This document shows positions 17,965-30,133 of a DNA stretch of 56,596 bases, piece after piece. Where the stretch lies: assembly GCA_018267195.1 (NCBI GenBank), contig JAFDYY010000018.1, forward strand, positions 1 to 56,596, read 5' to 3'. Numbering within the stretch: position 1 is the first letter of the stretch; the number at the start of each line of letters is the position of its first letter. The notes under the pieces were generated by a model. That model was not told the DNA's origin. It made no database searches and saw only the letters and a list, made by a program, of their open reading frames with translations. The position numbers were made by a program, and so were the translations under genes. Origin of the DNA: Bacteroidota bacterium (GTDB lineage Bacteria > Bacteroidota > Bacteroidia > Cytophagales > Cyclobacteriaceae).

Positions 17965-19038
17965 ATGAAAAGGAAAACAGAAAACCATTTATTAATCATC
18001 ATGCTTATGTCAGCCAGTATCATTGCAGCCGCTCAAACCAAGCCCGTTAATCCTTTTGGCTTAGTGTATCAAAACGCCCTTACAAAAAATGTATCAGGGG
18101 AGGTAAACATTCATCCGGTTACCTACAAACTTAATGGTATTGATATTTCGGCCAATGTTTACACCCCTGCCCATTACGATCCGGCTAAACATTATGCAGC
18201 CGTAGTAGTGGCACATCCGAATGGCGGTGTAAAGGAGCAAGTAGCCGGATTATACGCGCAACGCTTAGCCGAATTGGGTTACATCGCCATAGCTGCCGAT
18301 GCCTCTTACCAGGGGGCGAGTGGCGGGCTGCCCCGTAACGTAGATAAACCCGCTTTTCGCATTGAAGATATCCGGGGGATGGCCGATTTCATTACGCAAT
18401 ATGCAGGTGTAGACGTTAACCACATTGGGCTTCTGGGTATCTGTGGGGGAGGTGGGTACTCATTGAAAGCAGCCCAAACGGACAAGCGCTTTAAAGCGGT
18501 AGCCACTTTGAGTATGTTCAATTCGGGTGTGGTAAGGCGCAACGGTTTTATGAATTCCGGACTGGCCACTATTCAACAACGTTTACAACAAGCAACCGAA
18601 GCGCGCGCACTGGAAGCAACCAAAGGAGAAATACTTTATGCGGCCGATACAGAAATTACAGATGAAATGGCTAACCAAATGCCGTATGACTTGTATCGTG
18701 AAGGGCACTACTATTATAATCGGACACACGCACACCCTAACTCTACTTTCAGATATACCCTGAGTAGCCTGCTTGACCTGATGGAATTTGATGCCGCCTC
18801 TAACATGGACTTGATCAATCAACCTTTGTTGATGATAGCCGGCAGCAAAGCCGATACTTATTATATGACAGACTATGCCTTCAATCTTGCTACCGGAACA
18901 AAAGAGAAAGAGTTATTCCTGATCCCCGGAGCTACCCACATTCAAACTTACTATGTGCCTGAATTTGTCGCTCTGGCCATAAATAAACTCAACACATTTT
19001 TTAATAAAAATCTACATGACAGCAACCAGAGTAAATAA
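17965..19038 (+). CDS. secreted alpha/beta hydrolase, dienelactone-hydrolase-like
   Basis: 357-aa alpha/beta hydrolase with an N-terminal hydrophobic signal segment (LLIIMLMSASIIAAAQ). The strand-oxyanion part is VVVAHPNGGVKEQ (81-92), and the elbow is GICGGGG with Cys160 in the nucleophile position, as in dienelactone hydrolase and related enzymes. His-type acid-base end: PGATHIQTYYVPEF near 325. The substrate is unknown; the Cys nucleophile suggests lactone or activated ester cleavage. Its 3' end overlaps the longest possible start of the next gene. Confidence 0.8.
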   Translation: MKRKTENHLLIIMLMSASIIAAAQTKPVNPFGLVYQNALTKNVSGEVNIHPVTYKLNGIDISANVYTPAHYDPAKHYAAVVVAHPNGGVKEQVAGLYAQRLAELGYIAIAADASYQGASGGLPRNVDKPAFRIEDIRGMADFITQYAGVDVNHIGLLGICGGGGYSLKAAQTDKRFKAVATLSMFNSGVVRRNGFMNSGLATIQQRLQQATEARALEATKGEILYAADTEITDEMANQMPYDLYREGHYYYNRTHAHPNSTFRYTLSSLLDLMEFDAASNMDLINQPLLMIAGSKADTYYMTDYAFNLATGTKEKELFLIPGATHIQTYYVPEFVALAINKLNTFFNKNLHDSNQSK

Positions 19039-19051
19039 GAAATACAACGCG

Positions 19052-19510
19052 ATGAAAACATTCGTTGTCGGGCTGCTCATCGTTCTGAGCGCACCCTTCT
19101 CTCTTGCCCAAAATTCTTCTGCCGAACAAGAGGTCATCGCGCTCTCGAAAAAAAAATGGCAATGGATGGCCGATAAAAAAGCCGATACCCTCGCCCATCT
19201 TTTTCATGAGAAATCGGTGTTTGTACACATGGGCGGATCATGGGGTAAAGATCAGGAAGTGAATGTCATTCGAAGCGGGGCAATCCATTATAAGAAAGCG
19301 GATATCCACGAAGCATCTGTAAACATTATTGATCGTACCGCCATCCTGTTAAATAAGATCACCCTGTTGGCTGTTGTGGGGGGAAATGAAGTAACTAATC
19401 CATTTATCGTTACTGAAGTGTATGTGAGCGAAAATAATTCCTGGAAACTCGCCTCCTTGTCATTTACCCGGCTTCTTACTCCGCCCGATGCACACAAAAA
19501 AAATAATTGA
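19052..19510 (+). CDS. secreted NTF2-like (DUF4440-type) protein
   Basis: 152-aa protein from ATG 19052, chosen because it gives a signal peptide (MKTFVVGLLIVLSAPFSLAQ); a frame from 19016 would overlap the upstream gene. The mature part has the SnoaL/DUF4440 pattern: an N-terminal helix (EQEVIALSKKKWQWMADKKA), HEKSVFVHMGG, RTAILLNKITLLAVV and a final LASLSFTRL strand. Such folds bind small hydrophobic molecules or act as isomerases or dehydratases. It lies between two hydrolases and a CMD-cupin protein, so a role in the same catabolic or detoxifying pathway is likely. Confidence 0.75.
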   Translation: MKTFVVGLLIVLSAPFSLAQNSSAEQEVIALSKKKWQWMADKKADTLAHLFHEKSVFVHMGGSWGKDQEVNVIRSGAIHYKKADIHEASVNIIDRTAILLNKITLLAVVGGNEVTNPFIVTEVYVSENNSWKLASLSFTRLLTPPDAHKKNN

Positions 19511-19512
19511 CG

Positions 19513-21481
<1,969 letters not shown>

Positions 21482-21525
21482 TTCATTAATAATAAAGCAC
21501 GCTACTTTAACCAATTCTTTTCCCT

Positions 21526-23142
21526 ATGAAAAAACTATCAGTTGGAATTATATTGCTCCTTTTCAAAGGCACCGTTGTGTGTGGGCAAAATACTTCTCCG
21601 GAAATCAAAACCGTTTCAGGCATCGTACGTGGAATAACGGAAGGTGATGTGTCTTACTTTAAAGGAATACCCTATGCCGCACCACCAGTTGGCGAGTATC
21701 GCTGGCGTCCCCCACAGCCGGTTGTGGCATGGTCGGGAGTTCGTGATGCTACTAAAGATTGTCCTGACTGTCCGCAACGGGCCTGGCCTGGCTCAACAGC
21801 GAAGCAATCAGAAGATTGCCTTTTTTTGAATGTGTGGACAACAGCATCTATCAATAAGAAGTCTAAATTGCCCGTGATGTTTTGGATTCATGGTGGTGGA
21901 TTTACAGGAGGCAGCGGCTCAGGTCCAGGTTCAGCCGGGTATGCATTTGTAAAGCAAGGGGTAATTTTAATAACGATAAATTACCGGCTCGGGCGGCTTG
22001 GTCATTTTGCATTTCCTGCATTGAGCAAAGAACATCCGGAAGAATTTAAAGGAAGCTACGCCTACATGGATCAGATTGCCGCACTGAAGTGGGTGAAGGA
22101 AAATATCGCGGCCTTCGGTGGCGATCCAAACAACGTAACCATTTTTGGTTTCTCGGCCGGGGGCGTTTCGGTTCATTCATTACTTTCCATACCCGCAGCG
22201 AAAGGTCTTTTTCATAAAGCTATCGGAGAATCAAGTGGCGGACGTGACGGTGTTCTTACCGGCAGACCAATGAATAAAGAAAATGCTGATGCTCTTTATT
22301 CTGTTTCTGCGGAAACAATCGGGGTCAACTTTGCACGCAAACATAAAATCAAGGGTACTGATGCAGACGGATTGGCAAAGCTCCGCTCGTTAACTGTTGA
22401 TGAAATTGTGGATGGAGGTCTTGAAAATGATAGCTCCGGTCTAAGAATTTACTCTGGCCCCATCCTCGATGGCAAGCTGGTGGTCGAAACATCGGAGGCC
22501 GCATACAAATTAGGACGGCAGCCAAAGGTGCCCCTCATGATCGGAAATTGTAGCGCAGAAATAGGAGGTCAATTTGTTAATAATGCTACGTCAAAGGAAT
22601 CCCTGTTTGCACTTTTTGGAGACCTGGAGTCAGAAGCAAAGACTGCTTTTGATCCAGACGGAAAAAAAGAATTTGCAGAAGTACAGACAAAATTTAACAC
22701 TGATTGGGTATGGGGTGAGCCAGCCCGCATGACCGCGAGAGCCTTTGTAGCCAAAGGTGCCCCTGCATACATGTTTCAATTCGGTTATGTGCCTACGGCT
22801 AGGCGGGAGGTTGCCCGTTACGGTGCCGGTCACGGATCAAACATTCCGTTTGAATTCAATACACTCAATGCCCGATGGGGAAATTCCGGTGAGCCTACGC
22901 CAGAAGAAAAAGAGTTAGCAAGGATCATGAACACGTATTGGACGAATTTTGCCAAGGCTGGAAATCCTAATGGTAAGGATGTGCCTACCTGGCCTCAATA
23001 TGATATTTCAAAAGAAATGATTCTCGATATCGACCTTGACGGGAAAGTATCATCCATGCCTGATCCACGGAAAGCAAGACTGAACGTTATTGAAAAGGCA
23101 TTTAAGAAAAGGGATCGTATTCAATTACGAGGAGGTATTTAA
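21526..23142 (+). CDS. type-B carboxylesterase, secreted
   Basis: 538-aa carboxylesterase with signal peptide (MKKLSVGIILLLFKGTVVCG). Family marks in order: YFKGIPYAAPPVGEYRW (44-60), EDCLFLNVW (96-104), oxyanion HGGGF (122-126), and the nucleophile elbow FGGDPNNVTIFGFSAGG with Ser210. The catalytic His is probably in GAGHGSNIPFEF near 440. This is the para-nitrobenzyl-esterase-like group that cleaves carboxylic esters outside the cytoplasm. Last gene of the run; a 44-bp gap follows the reductase, so it is likely in the same operon. Confidence 0.9.
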   Translation: MKKLSVGIILLLFKGTVVCGQNTSPEIKTVSGIVRGITEGDVSYFKGIPYAAPPVGEYRWRPPQPVVAWSGVRDATKDCPDCPQRAWPGSTAKQSEDCLFLNVWTTASINKKSKLPVMFWIHGGGFTGGSGSGPGSAGYAFVKQGVILITINYRLGRLGHFAFPALSKEHPEEFKGSYAYMDQIAALKWVKENIAAFGGDPNNVTIFGFSAGGVSVHSLLSIPAAKGLFHKAIGESSGGRDGVLTGRPMNKENADALYSVSAETIGVNFARKHKIKGTDADGLAKLRSLTVDEIVDGGLENDSSGLRIYSGPILDGKLVVETSEAAYKLGRQPKVPLMIGNCSAEIGGQFVNNATSKESLFALFGDLESEAKTAFDPDGKKEFAEVQTKFNTDWVWGEPARMTARAFVAKGAPAYMFQFGYVPTARREVARYGAGHGSNIPFEFNTLNARWGNSGEPTPEEKELARIMNTYWTNFAKAGNPNGKDVPTWPQYDISKEMILDIDLDGKVSSMPDPRKARLNVIEKAFKKRDRIQLRGGI

Positions 23143-23253
23143 TTTAGGAATTACATATTTGGCGTGACTTCACAAGTTTAATGGGTAGTAAATCAACCCC
23201 CATCAACTTTTTAAGGGACGACTAGTCACCACTGTTTTTCTGTCTGTTCGTAT

Positions 23254-26200
23254 TCAAGGTTTAAGTGGCTTCACTACGGTTACTACCTGCCCTTTTTCGA
23301 GGGCATAAATGCTGTGATCGTACATGGCTTCGCAACTTACGGCCGGTAAATAAAAAGAGCCGGCATAGCTCGCAGTCAATAATACTTTAAATGTTTTGCG
23401 TTGGTTGGCCTCTAAATCAAAATGGGTGTAAACCCGGTCATCCCGGATATCCTGATAGGTTGGTTTATCGCTATTAAGTTTTTCTTCGGTTCCCTCCAGC
23501 CGCAGGTTATTAATTTCCCAACCGGATGGAAAAATCTGTTTCAACGCTAAATTTTTATACGCGCCTCTTAAACCAGGGTTTGTAAGCGTAACGGTAGCCA
23601 CCAACTCTTGGCCTTGCTCAAGTTGAGAAGGATCTATTGTATTTCCATGGGTATCAGCATAGGTTACTGCCATGTTTAAATTGCTTTGTGTGCTTTCTTC
23701 CAGGCCTCGAGCCGATATGCCTTCGGATAGCAGGCGAACAAACAGCACACCCTTGCTTTGGTTAGTAAACGAGATTGCTTCGGGCTTGTCATTCACCGGT
23801 AATTTAACTTGCGCTACAAACAAACCTGTTCCGGCTGAAATTTCTTTTCCCTGGTAGGTGTACTTAAATTTCATGTCCCCTTTTTGCTCCATTCCTGCAA
23901 ACGTGCCCACGCCCTTCAAACACCAAGCTACCGTTTGGGTGCTCATCCAATAATTATCATTACTGAGCGAGGCCGAGATTTCTTTCAGCAGATCAAATGC
24001 TTTGGTGCGCTCGCCCAATAAAACAAGGGTTTCTAAAATAATGGCCTTATCGCGCAGGTCTGATCCGTACGTGTAGCTCATTTCCTGATAGGGTTTAACC
24101 GTTGTTGCCAAATTGGCGATAATGCTTTTGGCTGCCTCCGGCTGTCCGGCTTTGGCATAAGCAGCCGCTAACATCCACCCGGCTACCGGGGGCAAAGGCG
24201 AAAGTTCGCGCAAGCGGTTCATGGCTCCCAGATCCGGTTCGCCCGACAGCGACAAAGTATATAAGCGATATGCCTGATTCAACTCGCTGCTGTACTCCTG
24301 ATTTCTTCTCCAGGCCGATACTTTGCCGCGTTGGTATTTTTTCCATCGCTTCAACAAATCGGCCGGCACAAAATAGCCTTTGGCTTCTGCTTCATTTAAA
24401 AAATGACCGGCATACGTAGTGCCCCAACTATCGGCATCTTCGCCTCCGGGCCAATACGAAAATCCTCCCTCCCGGTTTACAAATAATTTTATCCGTCCAA
24501 TGGCGGCATTAATATTTTTCTGGATGGCTGCCTTCTCGCTTTCGCTCAATTGTTTTACGTTGGCCAAGTACAACTGAGGAAACACAGACGAAACAGTTTG
24601 CTCGATGCACCCATACGGATACTGGATTAAATAGGCGAGCCGTTGCCCCAGGTTGATGGGCGGTAAACTGGAAACCTCGAGTGTGGCCAAGTTCGTTCCG
24701 GTTATACCAACAGGTGTCAGTTGAGCCGCCCAGTTTTTGCCTGCCTCCACTACAGCTTCTTGCATTTTGCTTACTGGCGGATTGGGGTTTCGTACTTCTA
24801 TCTCAATTACATCCCCGGCTTTATAATTTCCCGCAGAGGCCATCACTTCTACTTTTGCTTTGCCCGTAGTTGCTTTTACATTCAAATCAAAATCTGTTGT
24901 CTGATCTCCGATGCCGGAAAAATTTACGGTACGCGAGGCTTCCGATAAACTAAGCGGGCCACTTACTTTTACCGTTACATTAGCCTTCTGAATATTTTTT
25001 TCGCTGACAAAAAGTGTTACCGGCAGTTTCACATTTTCTTCGGGGCCTAACACTCGAGGGAGCGTGGCCAGCACCATCAGCGGTTTGCGCACCGGGGTTG
25101 CTTTTTCGGCTTTACCGTATGCCCCTTCATTACCGGCCACGACCATCGTCTTTACCGACCCAATATATTGCGGCATGGTAAACCGGATTTCCTTTGATCC
25201 ACCATTCAAAGTAAACGGGCCAAAATATTTTACCACCGGTTTAAAGCGGATGGCTTTAGAATCTTCTTCCTTTGATTTCGCCAATTCGGCATCGCCACCG
25301 ATGGCCAGCAATCGTTCGATCTTTCCGCCAAACGAGCCCATTACCTGATCATACAAATCCCATGTCTTTACACCTAATGCCTCGCGTGCATAAAACCGGT
25401 TCCATGCATCGGGGGTTTTAAAGTGAGTAAGATCGAGCAGGCCTTCGTCTACTAGTGCCACCGTAAACGTCATCTTTCGGTTGGCTTGCTCCGAAATTTT
25501 GATGGCTACTTCGCGTCCGGGCTCCAGCACATCGGGCATGGTAAGCACCGGGTTTAAATGGGTGTTTGGATTTTCTATTTGCAACGGTATTACTCCATAC
25601 AGACGAATGGGCAAATCATTTAGTGTCTGGGCATGTGGTTGCAACAAAGTAACCGACACAAATACGTTGGGTGTCATTTCTTCTGTCACCTCGAACGAAA
25701 AAGGATTATCGCCTGCTTTCGTTTCAAGCCAAAATGTTTTTATCACACGGCTACCGTTTTCAAGACTGATCAGGGCCCGGCCATGGTCGCTGCCGGGAAT
25801 GGCGAGCATTGCTTTTTCTCCAATGTGGTAAGAAGGTTTATCCGATGAAAAGGAGAGCATGGTGGCTCCGTTACTTTCATTGCGTGCGCGGCCGGCCCAC
25901 CCCGGCCAGTCTATGTATATTATTTTAGCTGTTGTGTGCCCGGAAACCGGGTCGGTGGCCCGTACCAAAAATCTTCCCCACTCGGGATACTTTACTTTAA
26001 AACTCCATACGCCTTTTCCGTTTACAGTGCTGGTGATGCCCGAGGCAACCGGCTCAGCATATTGGCCGGTCATAAAATTTACAGTGCCTTCGGGGGAGCC
26101 ATCCCACCACCAGCGCCAGTTTATTTTGTATAAGCTTACCTGAATACCGCTATGCGAAACAGGATTGCCATCGGCATCTATCGTAACCAGATCAACCCGG

Positions 26201-28827
26201 TGGGTAGTATCGGTTAGCAACATGCCGCGGGCTTTGTCGCCCGGTGATGTGCGCAAGCCGATATATGAGGAATAGGAGTAGTACGGCAGACTGAAATTAT
26301 CGATGCTGAAATTTCCACTCTCTTCAAACGCTTTTCCACGGAAGATGGCATTGAGCACGCCCGGTGCCTCGGTGGTGGGTTCCAGGTTGGCACTTACCAC
26401 CGCATGGCCGGTGGCATCGGTTACGCCATCAAAAATGGATTTTGATTCGCTGGAAAAATTTTTAGATGGATCTTCAAAAACAAAATCCGGATAGCGGGCA
26501 AACTTGGTTTCGCCTTTAGTCAGTAACACATCAAATTGTGCTTTTAAGTTTTTACCAGGCGCTCCGTGCAGCCAATCTACCTGCAAGCTGCCGGTAAGCG
26601 TACTGTTGGCACGGGTTATTTTATTTAGTCCAAAATCCAGCTTAATGCGCAAGCGATTGGGCTTTACTGTTTCTATCCGGATGGGCGAAGTAAAAACTGT
26701 TCCACCCGCTTTTACGTGGGCCGTCCAGTGCCCTGTGGGGACCTCGGCCTCGGTAGCCGTGGCAAAAGAATAAAATCCGTTTTCGGATTTTGAACGCACG
26801 ATGCGGCTGGTAACCTGCCCCTGTGGATTCTGCAATTCGAAAATTACCGGATGGGCTGCCGGCAATAAATTTAATTTATCTTCTAAGATGAAACTCAGAT
26901 GAAGCGAATCGCCCGGCCGCCACACCCCACGTTCGCCATATAGAAATCCTTTAATCCCCTCATTAATTTGCTCCCCGCTTACATCAAAATTGCTCAGCGA
27001 AAGCGCTTCTCCATCTGGTAATTTTAAATAGCCACGTTGCGATCCGTACTTAGCCACCAATATAAAGGGTGTTTTCTTTACACTGATTTTGGTCATTCCA
27101 TCGCTGCTGGTGGTGGCCTTACCCACGATCTGCTGTTGGTAGTCGTACACATTAATTTCCACCCCGGATACCGGCTTGGTTGTTATTAGATTATTAACCA
27201 CTACCAGCAGGGTTCCATCGCCTCCACGCTTGGCCAGCAAACCTAGATCAGACGCCATTACATTTTGTTTGATGTTGCGCGACCCGGTGTAGTAGGCCGC
27301 ATTGCACGGGTTATCTCGTTGCTGCCAATCGTAGCCTTCTCCGTAATAATAATTTTCGTACGAATCCCAATAGCTGTCTTCGCGCTCACCCTCATCTTCA
27401 TTTTCCGAGTCGGATGAAGCGACCGGTTGCAGTTCTTCATTCTCCTGGCAGGCAAATGAGGAGTATTGTTTTTTAAATCCGATGCGTACCTGATAAATCG
27501 CTCCCGGCTCGGTATTGATTAATTGTGCCAGATCGAGCGTAAACCGGTTCCATTTAGTTAGGTCTGTTACTCCCGCATTTTCAAGTGAGATTGTTTTTTT
27601 TAACACCGGCTTGCCTACCCTGCGCAATTCGGTGCTGCCATCATAGCTGTTTACCTGAAAAAATTGAACGATGTTATTTTCAAAAATTTTGATAATCTGC
27701 ACATCAACCGATTTTAGATTCACGGCCTCAAACGGGAGGATCAGCCCATCGCTGCTGGGCAAGATCGTGCCTTTGCCGGTAAACCGCACGGCCGGAAGAA
27801 TTTGTTCGAAAACCACATCGAATGAAGCCGTTTGCGCTAAGCGAAAATTCAGCCCATTGCGAATGCCCGCTTCGAGGGTGAGTTTTCGCGTACCGTTTTG
27901 CCGCACGGGCGGAAATACATTTAACTGGTTGTCTTTAATTTCAAAATCGAGTGTGCCCGCTCCTTCTAAAACAACCAAGCCACTCAGGTTTTGTTTTTCA
28001 TCCAGCGGATCTGAAAACTGAACGACCACGTGCTGGTTGCTCCCCTGATTTACCAATACATTGGTTACTTTAAAATCGGTAAGAGCCGGTATCTCAACGT
28101 CTCTCGATTCACTTCGGGCAACGCCCATGCTTTGGCCGTTTGCTTCTATGGTTACTTTGCCGGCTGTTTCCCTGCGCTGCACCTCTTCCACCACAAACAC
28201 ATGTTGCTTCCCTCCGGTGGCGTGGGTCCAATTAATTTTTAAAGATGATCCGTCCTGTTCGGCCGTCAGCATTTTTTCTATGTTTTCGCTTTCGGCAAAA
28301 TCGGCTGTTAAGATAGTGCCTTCTATTTTTTCTCGTTTAAGTTCGGTTTTAACGTAAGGTTTTACATTGTCTATAGACATCTCAAAATTTTGTGGCATCA
28401 CCTGAAAAGAATACCGCAGCGTGGCTAATTCTTTTGGTGTGTTAAAAAGTTTAGACAGATAAAACTGCACTTCGTACACCTGGCCCGATTTTAATCGTTT
28501 AGCCGGGCGAAACTCTATCGTTTTCCGATCGAGCCAAACGGTAGTTCCCTTCACCGAAGGGCTCAATGAAAATAAGGAGGTAGAAGTTTCGCCAATGCCT
28601 GTTGAGTCTATGGCTTCTTTGGCTAATACCAGCCGCACCGAAGACCCTGAACTTACTGAAGAAGGCGTATAGGATGACACATACTCGCTAAAGGCTGGAT
28701 CAACCGATGAAAAGGTGGCGCGGGCGTTTGATCCTGTAAAAAAATAATAAGCGATCAGTCCCACCACGGCAAGCCCCATAGTAACAACCGTCACTTTTTT
28801 TAAACTACTATTTTTCGTTGAAAACAT
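23254..28827 (-). CDS. bacterial alpha-2-macroglobulin family protein
   Basis: 1857-aa protein with an N-terminal membrane anchor (VTVVTMGLAVVGLIAYYFF) followed by many macroglobulin beta domains (MG2-like region with GFLYGERGVWRPGDSLHLSF near 640). The bait-like region is around 860-1000. The thioester motif YPYGCIEQ is present at about 1404-1410 (Cys1407, Gln1410), so it is of the thioester-active class, followed by the alpha/alpha-toroid and a receptor-like C-terminal domain. By family knowledge these periplasmic proteins trap proteases that breach the envelope. The usual partner penicillin-binding protein 1C is not next to it here. Convergent with the esterase operon. Confidence 0.92.
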   Translation of the reverse strand: MFSTKNSSLKKVTVVTMGLAVVGLIAYYFFTGSNARATFSSVDPAFSEYVSSYTPSSVSSGSSVRLVLAKEAIDSTGIGETSTSLFSLSPSVKGTTVWLDRKTIEFRPAKRLKSGQVYEVQFYLSKLFNTPKELATLRYSFQVMPQNFEMSIDNVKPYVKTELKREKIEGTILTADFAESENIEKMLTAEQDGSSLKINWTHATGGKQHVFVVEEVQRRETAGKVTIEANGQSMGVARSESRDVEIPALTDFKVTNVLVNQGSNQHVVVQFSDPLDEKQNLSGLVVLEGAGTLDFEIKDNQLNVFPPVRQNGTRKLTLEAGIRNGLNFRLAQTASFDVVFEQILPAVRFTGKGTILPSSDGLILPFEAVNLKSVDVQIIKIFENNIVQFFQVNSYDGSTELRRVGKPVLKKTISLENAGVTDLTKWNRFTLDLAQLINTEPGAIYQVRIGFKKQYSSFACQENEELQPVASSDSENEDEGEREDSYWDSYENYYYGEGYDWQQRDNPCNAAYYTGSRNIKQNVMASDLGLLAKRGGDGTLLVVVNNLITTKPVSGVEINVYDYQQQIVGKATTSSDGMTKISVKKTPFILVAKYGSQRGYLKLPDGEALSLSNFDVSGEQINEGIKGFLYGERGVWRPGDSLHLSFILEDKLNLLPAAHPVIFELQNPQGQVTSRIVRSKSENGFYSFATATEAEVPTGHWTAHVKAGGTVFTSPIRIETVKPNRLRIKLDFGLNKITRANSTLTGSLQVDWLHGAPGKNLKAQFDVLLTKGETKFARYPDFVFEDPSKNFSSESKSIFDGVTDATGHAVVSANLEPTTEAPGVLNAIFRGKAFEESGNFSIDNFSLPYYSYSSYIGLRTSPGDKARGMLLTDTTHRVDLVTIDADGNPVSHSGIQVSLYKINWRWWWDGSPEGTVNFMTGQYAEPVASGITSTVNGKGVWSFKVKYPEWGRFLVRATDPVSGHTTAKIIYIDWPGWAGRARNESNGATMLSFSSDKPSYHIGEKAMLAIPGSDHGRALISLENGSRVIKTFWLETKAGDNPFSFEVTEEMTPNVFVSVTLLQPHAQTLNDLPIRLYGVIPLQIENPNTHLNPVLTMPDVLEPGREVAIKISEQANRKMTFTVALVDEGLLDLTHFKTPDAWNRFYAREALGVKTWDLYDQVMGSFGGKIERLLAIGGDAELAKSKEEDSKAIRFKPVVKYFGPFTLNGGSKEIRFTMPQYIGSVKTMVVAGNEGAYGKAEKATPVRKPLMVLATLPRVLGPEENVKLPVTLFVSEKNIQKANVTVKVSGPLSLSEASRTVNFSGIGDQTTDFDLNVKATTGKAKVEVMASAGNYKAGDVIEIEVRNPNPPVSKMQEAVVEAGKNWAAQLTPVGITGTNLATLEVSSLPPINLGQRLAYLIQYPYGCIEQTVSSVFPQLYLANVKQLSESEKAAIQKNINAAIGRIKLFVNREGGFSYWPGGEDADSWGTTYAGHFLNEAEAKGYFVPADLLKRWKKYQRGKVSAWRRNQEYSSELNQAYRLYTLSLSGEPDLGAMNRLRELSPLPPVAGWMLAAAYAKAGQPEAAKSIIANLATTVKPYQEMSYTYGSDLRDKAIILETLVLLGERTKAFDLLKEISASLSNDNYWMSTQTVAWCLKGVGTFAGMEQKGDMKFKYTYQGKEISAGTGLFVAQVKLPVNDKPEAISFTNQSKGVLFVRLLSEGISARGLEESTQSNLNMAVTYADTHGNTIDPSQLEQGQELVATVTLTNPGLRGAYKNLALKQIFPSGWEINNLRLEGTEEKLNSDKPTYQDIRDDRVYTHFDLEANQRKTFKVLLTASYAGSFYLPAVSCEAMYDHSIYALEKGQVVTVVKPLKP

Positions 28828-28900
28828 ATTTTAAGGTTTGTAAGTCTTGCTTTTAAAATTGAAAGATCGGCAAATTGATAAGAAAAAATAAAATGATAAA

Positions 28901-29569
28901 TCAGGATACGGATTGGTGCTGAATGGCTCCCTTTACTATCCAGAATACAGCAGCCATGTAGGTAGCCATTACCCCAACTCCAGCAAGTGGAACCGGCTGG
29001 TGAAATTTATTGAGTGCCAGCAGGCTATCCGATATTAAAAACAATAATGCACCAAATGAAATGCTCCAAAAACTGGCCGAGGAGGTCCGTCCGTAACGGA
29101 AAAAAGATTGAACTACCATCCAGGCGAGTACCAACGCATACCCCATTACCGGAATTTTCAGATCACCCAGGCTGGGGTACAACACCGTTACTAACCCGGT
29201 GGCCGCCAGCAGTACCGGAAACGCAGCCCGTATTTTTTGTGGGCCGTTCAGCCCTTCGCCCGGCCAACAAAACTTTGGGTAGGTTCTAATAAATAGAACT
29301 TGTGCCACTAAGAATGAGCTAAGCCCAAGTATAAAAAATAACTCATGAGTACCCGCAAAAAGTAAAAGAACATCGCCTACCCAGCAGCCTAATAAGGCAA
29401 GCAGAAAAATTTTTTCTTTTGTAAATGACTGATGCCCATACCAGAGAGCCAACAGTGGCACTAACAAAGGCTTGATAAACCGATCATACGGAAGCAGATT
29501 AAAGGCCTGAATCGCTATTTCCGCGGCTGCCACTATAAAAAACAAAACCACTGCGTATGAAATTTTCAT
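28901..29569 (-). CDS. lysoplasmalogenase (YhhN family)
   Basis: 222-aa integral membrane protein with about eight hydrophobic segments. Family marks are FIKPLLVPLLALWYG (32-45), GCWVGDVLLLFAG (about 61-73) and GALLFLISDSLLALNKF (about 173-189), which hold the conserved acidic residues of the TMEM86/YhhN group. These enzymes hydrolyse lysoplasmalogens or act in lipid remodelling. It lies 73 bp upstream of the alpha-2-macroglobulin gene on the same strand. A hairpin repeat lies just upstream of its start. Confidence 0.85.
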   Translation of the reverse strand: MKISYAVVLFFIVAAAEIAIQAFNLLPYDRFIKPLLVPLLALWYGHQSFTKEKIFLLALLGCWVGDVLLLFAGTHELFFILGLSSFLVAQVLFIRTYPKFCWPGEGLNGPQKIRAAFPVLLAATGLVTVLYPSLGDLKIPVMGYALVLAWMVVQSFFRYGRTSSASFWSISFGALLFLISDSLLALNKFHQPVPLAGVGVMATYMAAVFWIVKGAIQHQSVS

Positions 29570-29619
29570 TGTATCAAATTTTTGTCAAGTTAGAGGGAAT
29601 TGACGAGATGAACTTTATC

Positions 29620-29769
29620 CCAAATCATGTAATAGAAAATCGATTGGCATGATTAGCGAATAAAAATCAACAACCCATGAAGATAAAATACCCCATGGTA
29701 ATTTTCACTGTCAACCCTTTGGGCAGATGATGCATCCCTCATGCATCATCCGGGTTTATCTGCCCTGGC
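29620..29769. repeat. dispersed hairpin repeat, copy 1
   Basis: About 150 bp that recur at 49022-49211 (see that entry). Shared blocks include AGAAAATCGATTGGCA, CAACAACCCATGAAGATAAA and TTTGGGCAGATGATGCATCC. Copy 1 holds a perfect 10-bp inverted repeat GATGATGCAT-CCCTC-ATGCATCATC nested inside GGGCAGAT...ATCTGCCC, so it can form a strong cruciform or RNA hairpin. It lies between two minus-strand genes. No open frame. Confidence 0.75.
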
Positions 29770-29785
29770 TAATGGAATACATTTT

Positions 29786-30022
29786 CTACGAACTATAAAA
29801 AAGCGGATCGAGCGAGTCCAGGATTTTTCTTTTTAATTCCCGATTGGTGGTTTCTATTTTGAATTTTATATCGTGCCGGGAGTAGAGGGTGATGCTCACC
29901 TGAGCTGAATTGGCAGGCGATTGAAGCTGATTTATATTTTCCCTTACCTGATCAGCCATGCGCTGAATTTCCTGAAACTCATCGAGTGGGTTGTCTGAAA
30001 TCTGAATGGTGAGGTTGATCAT
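29786..30022 (-). CDS. small hypothetical protein
   Basis: 78-aa protein from ATG 30022 (MINLTIQISDNPLDEFQEIQ); the frame extends to 30055 but that start adds an unlikely N-terminus. Predicted beta-alpha-beta with a central acidic helix (EFQEIQRMADQVRENINQLQ) and a beta segment (AQVSITLYSRHDIKFKIETT). No family recognised, no membrane segment. It sits 111 bp downstream of the MFS gene and just before repeat copy 1. Confidence 0.45.
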   Translation of the reverse strand: MINLTIQISDNPLDEFQEIQRMADQVRENINQLQSPANSAQVSITLYSRHDIKFKIETTNRELKRKILDSLDPLFYSS

Positions 30023-30133
30023 GAGTTGGTTGCTAAAGAGCCATGCCAAACCCATTCCAAAAAATTATGGCTTGTTTTTTAGATTTTTTTGCACATCCTA
30101 CTTCTGTTCGCTCCCTCTATGGGAAAGCCATTC

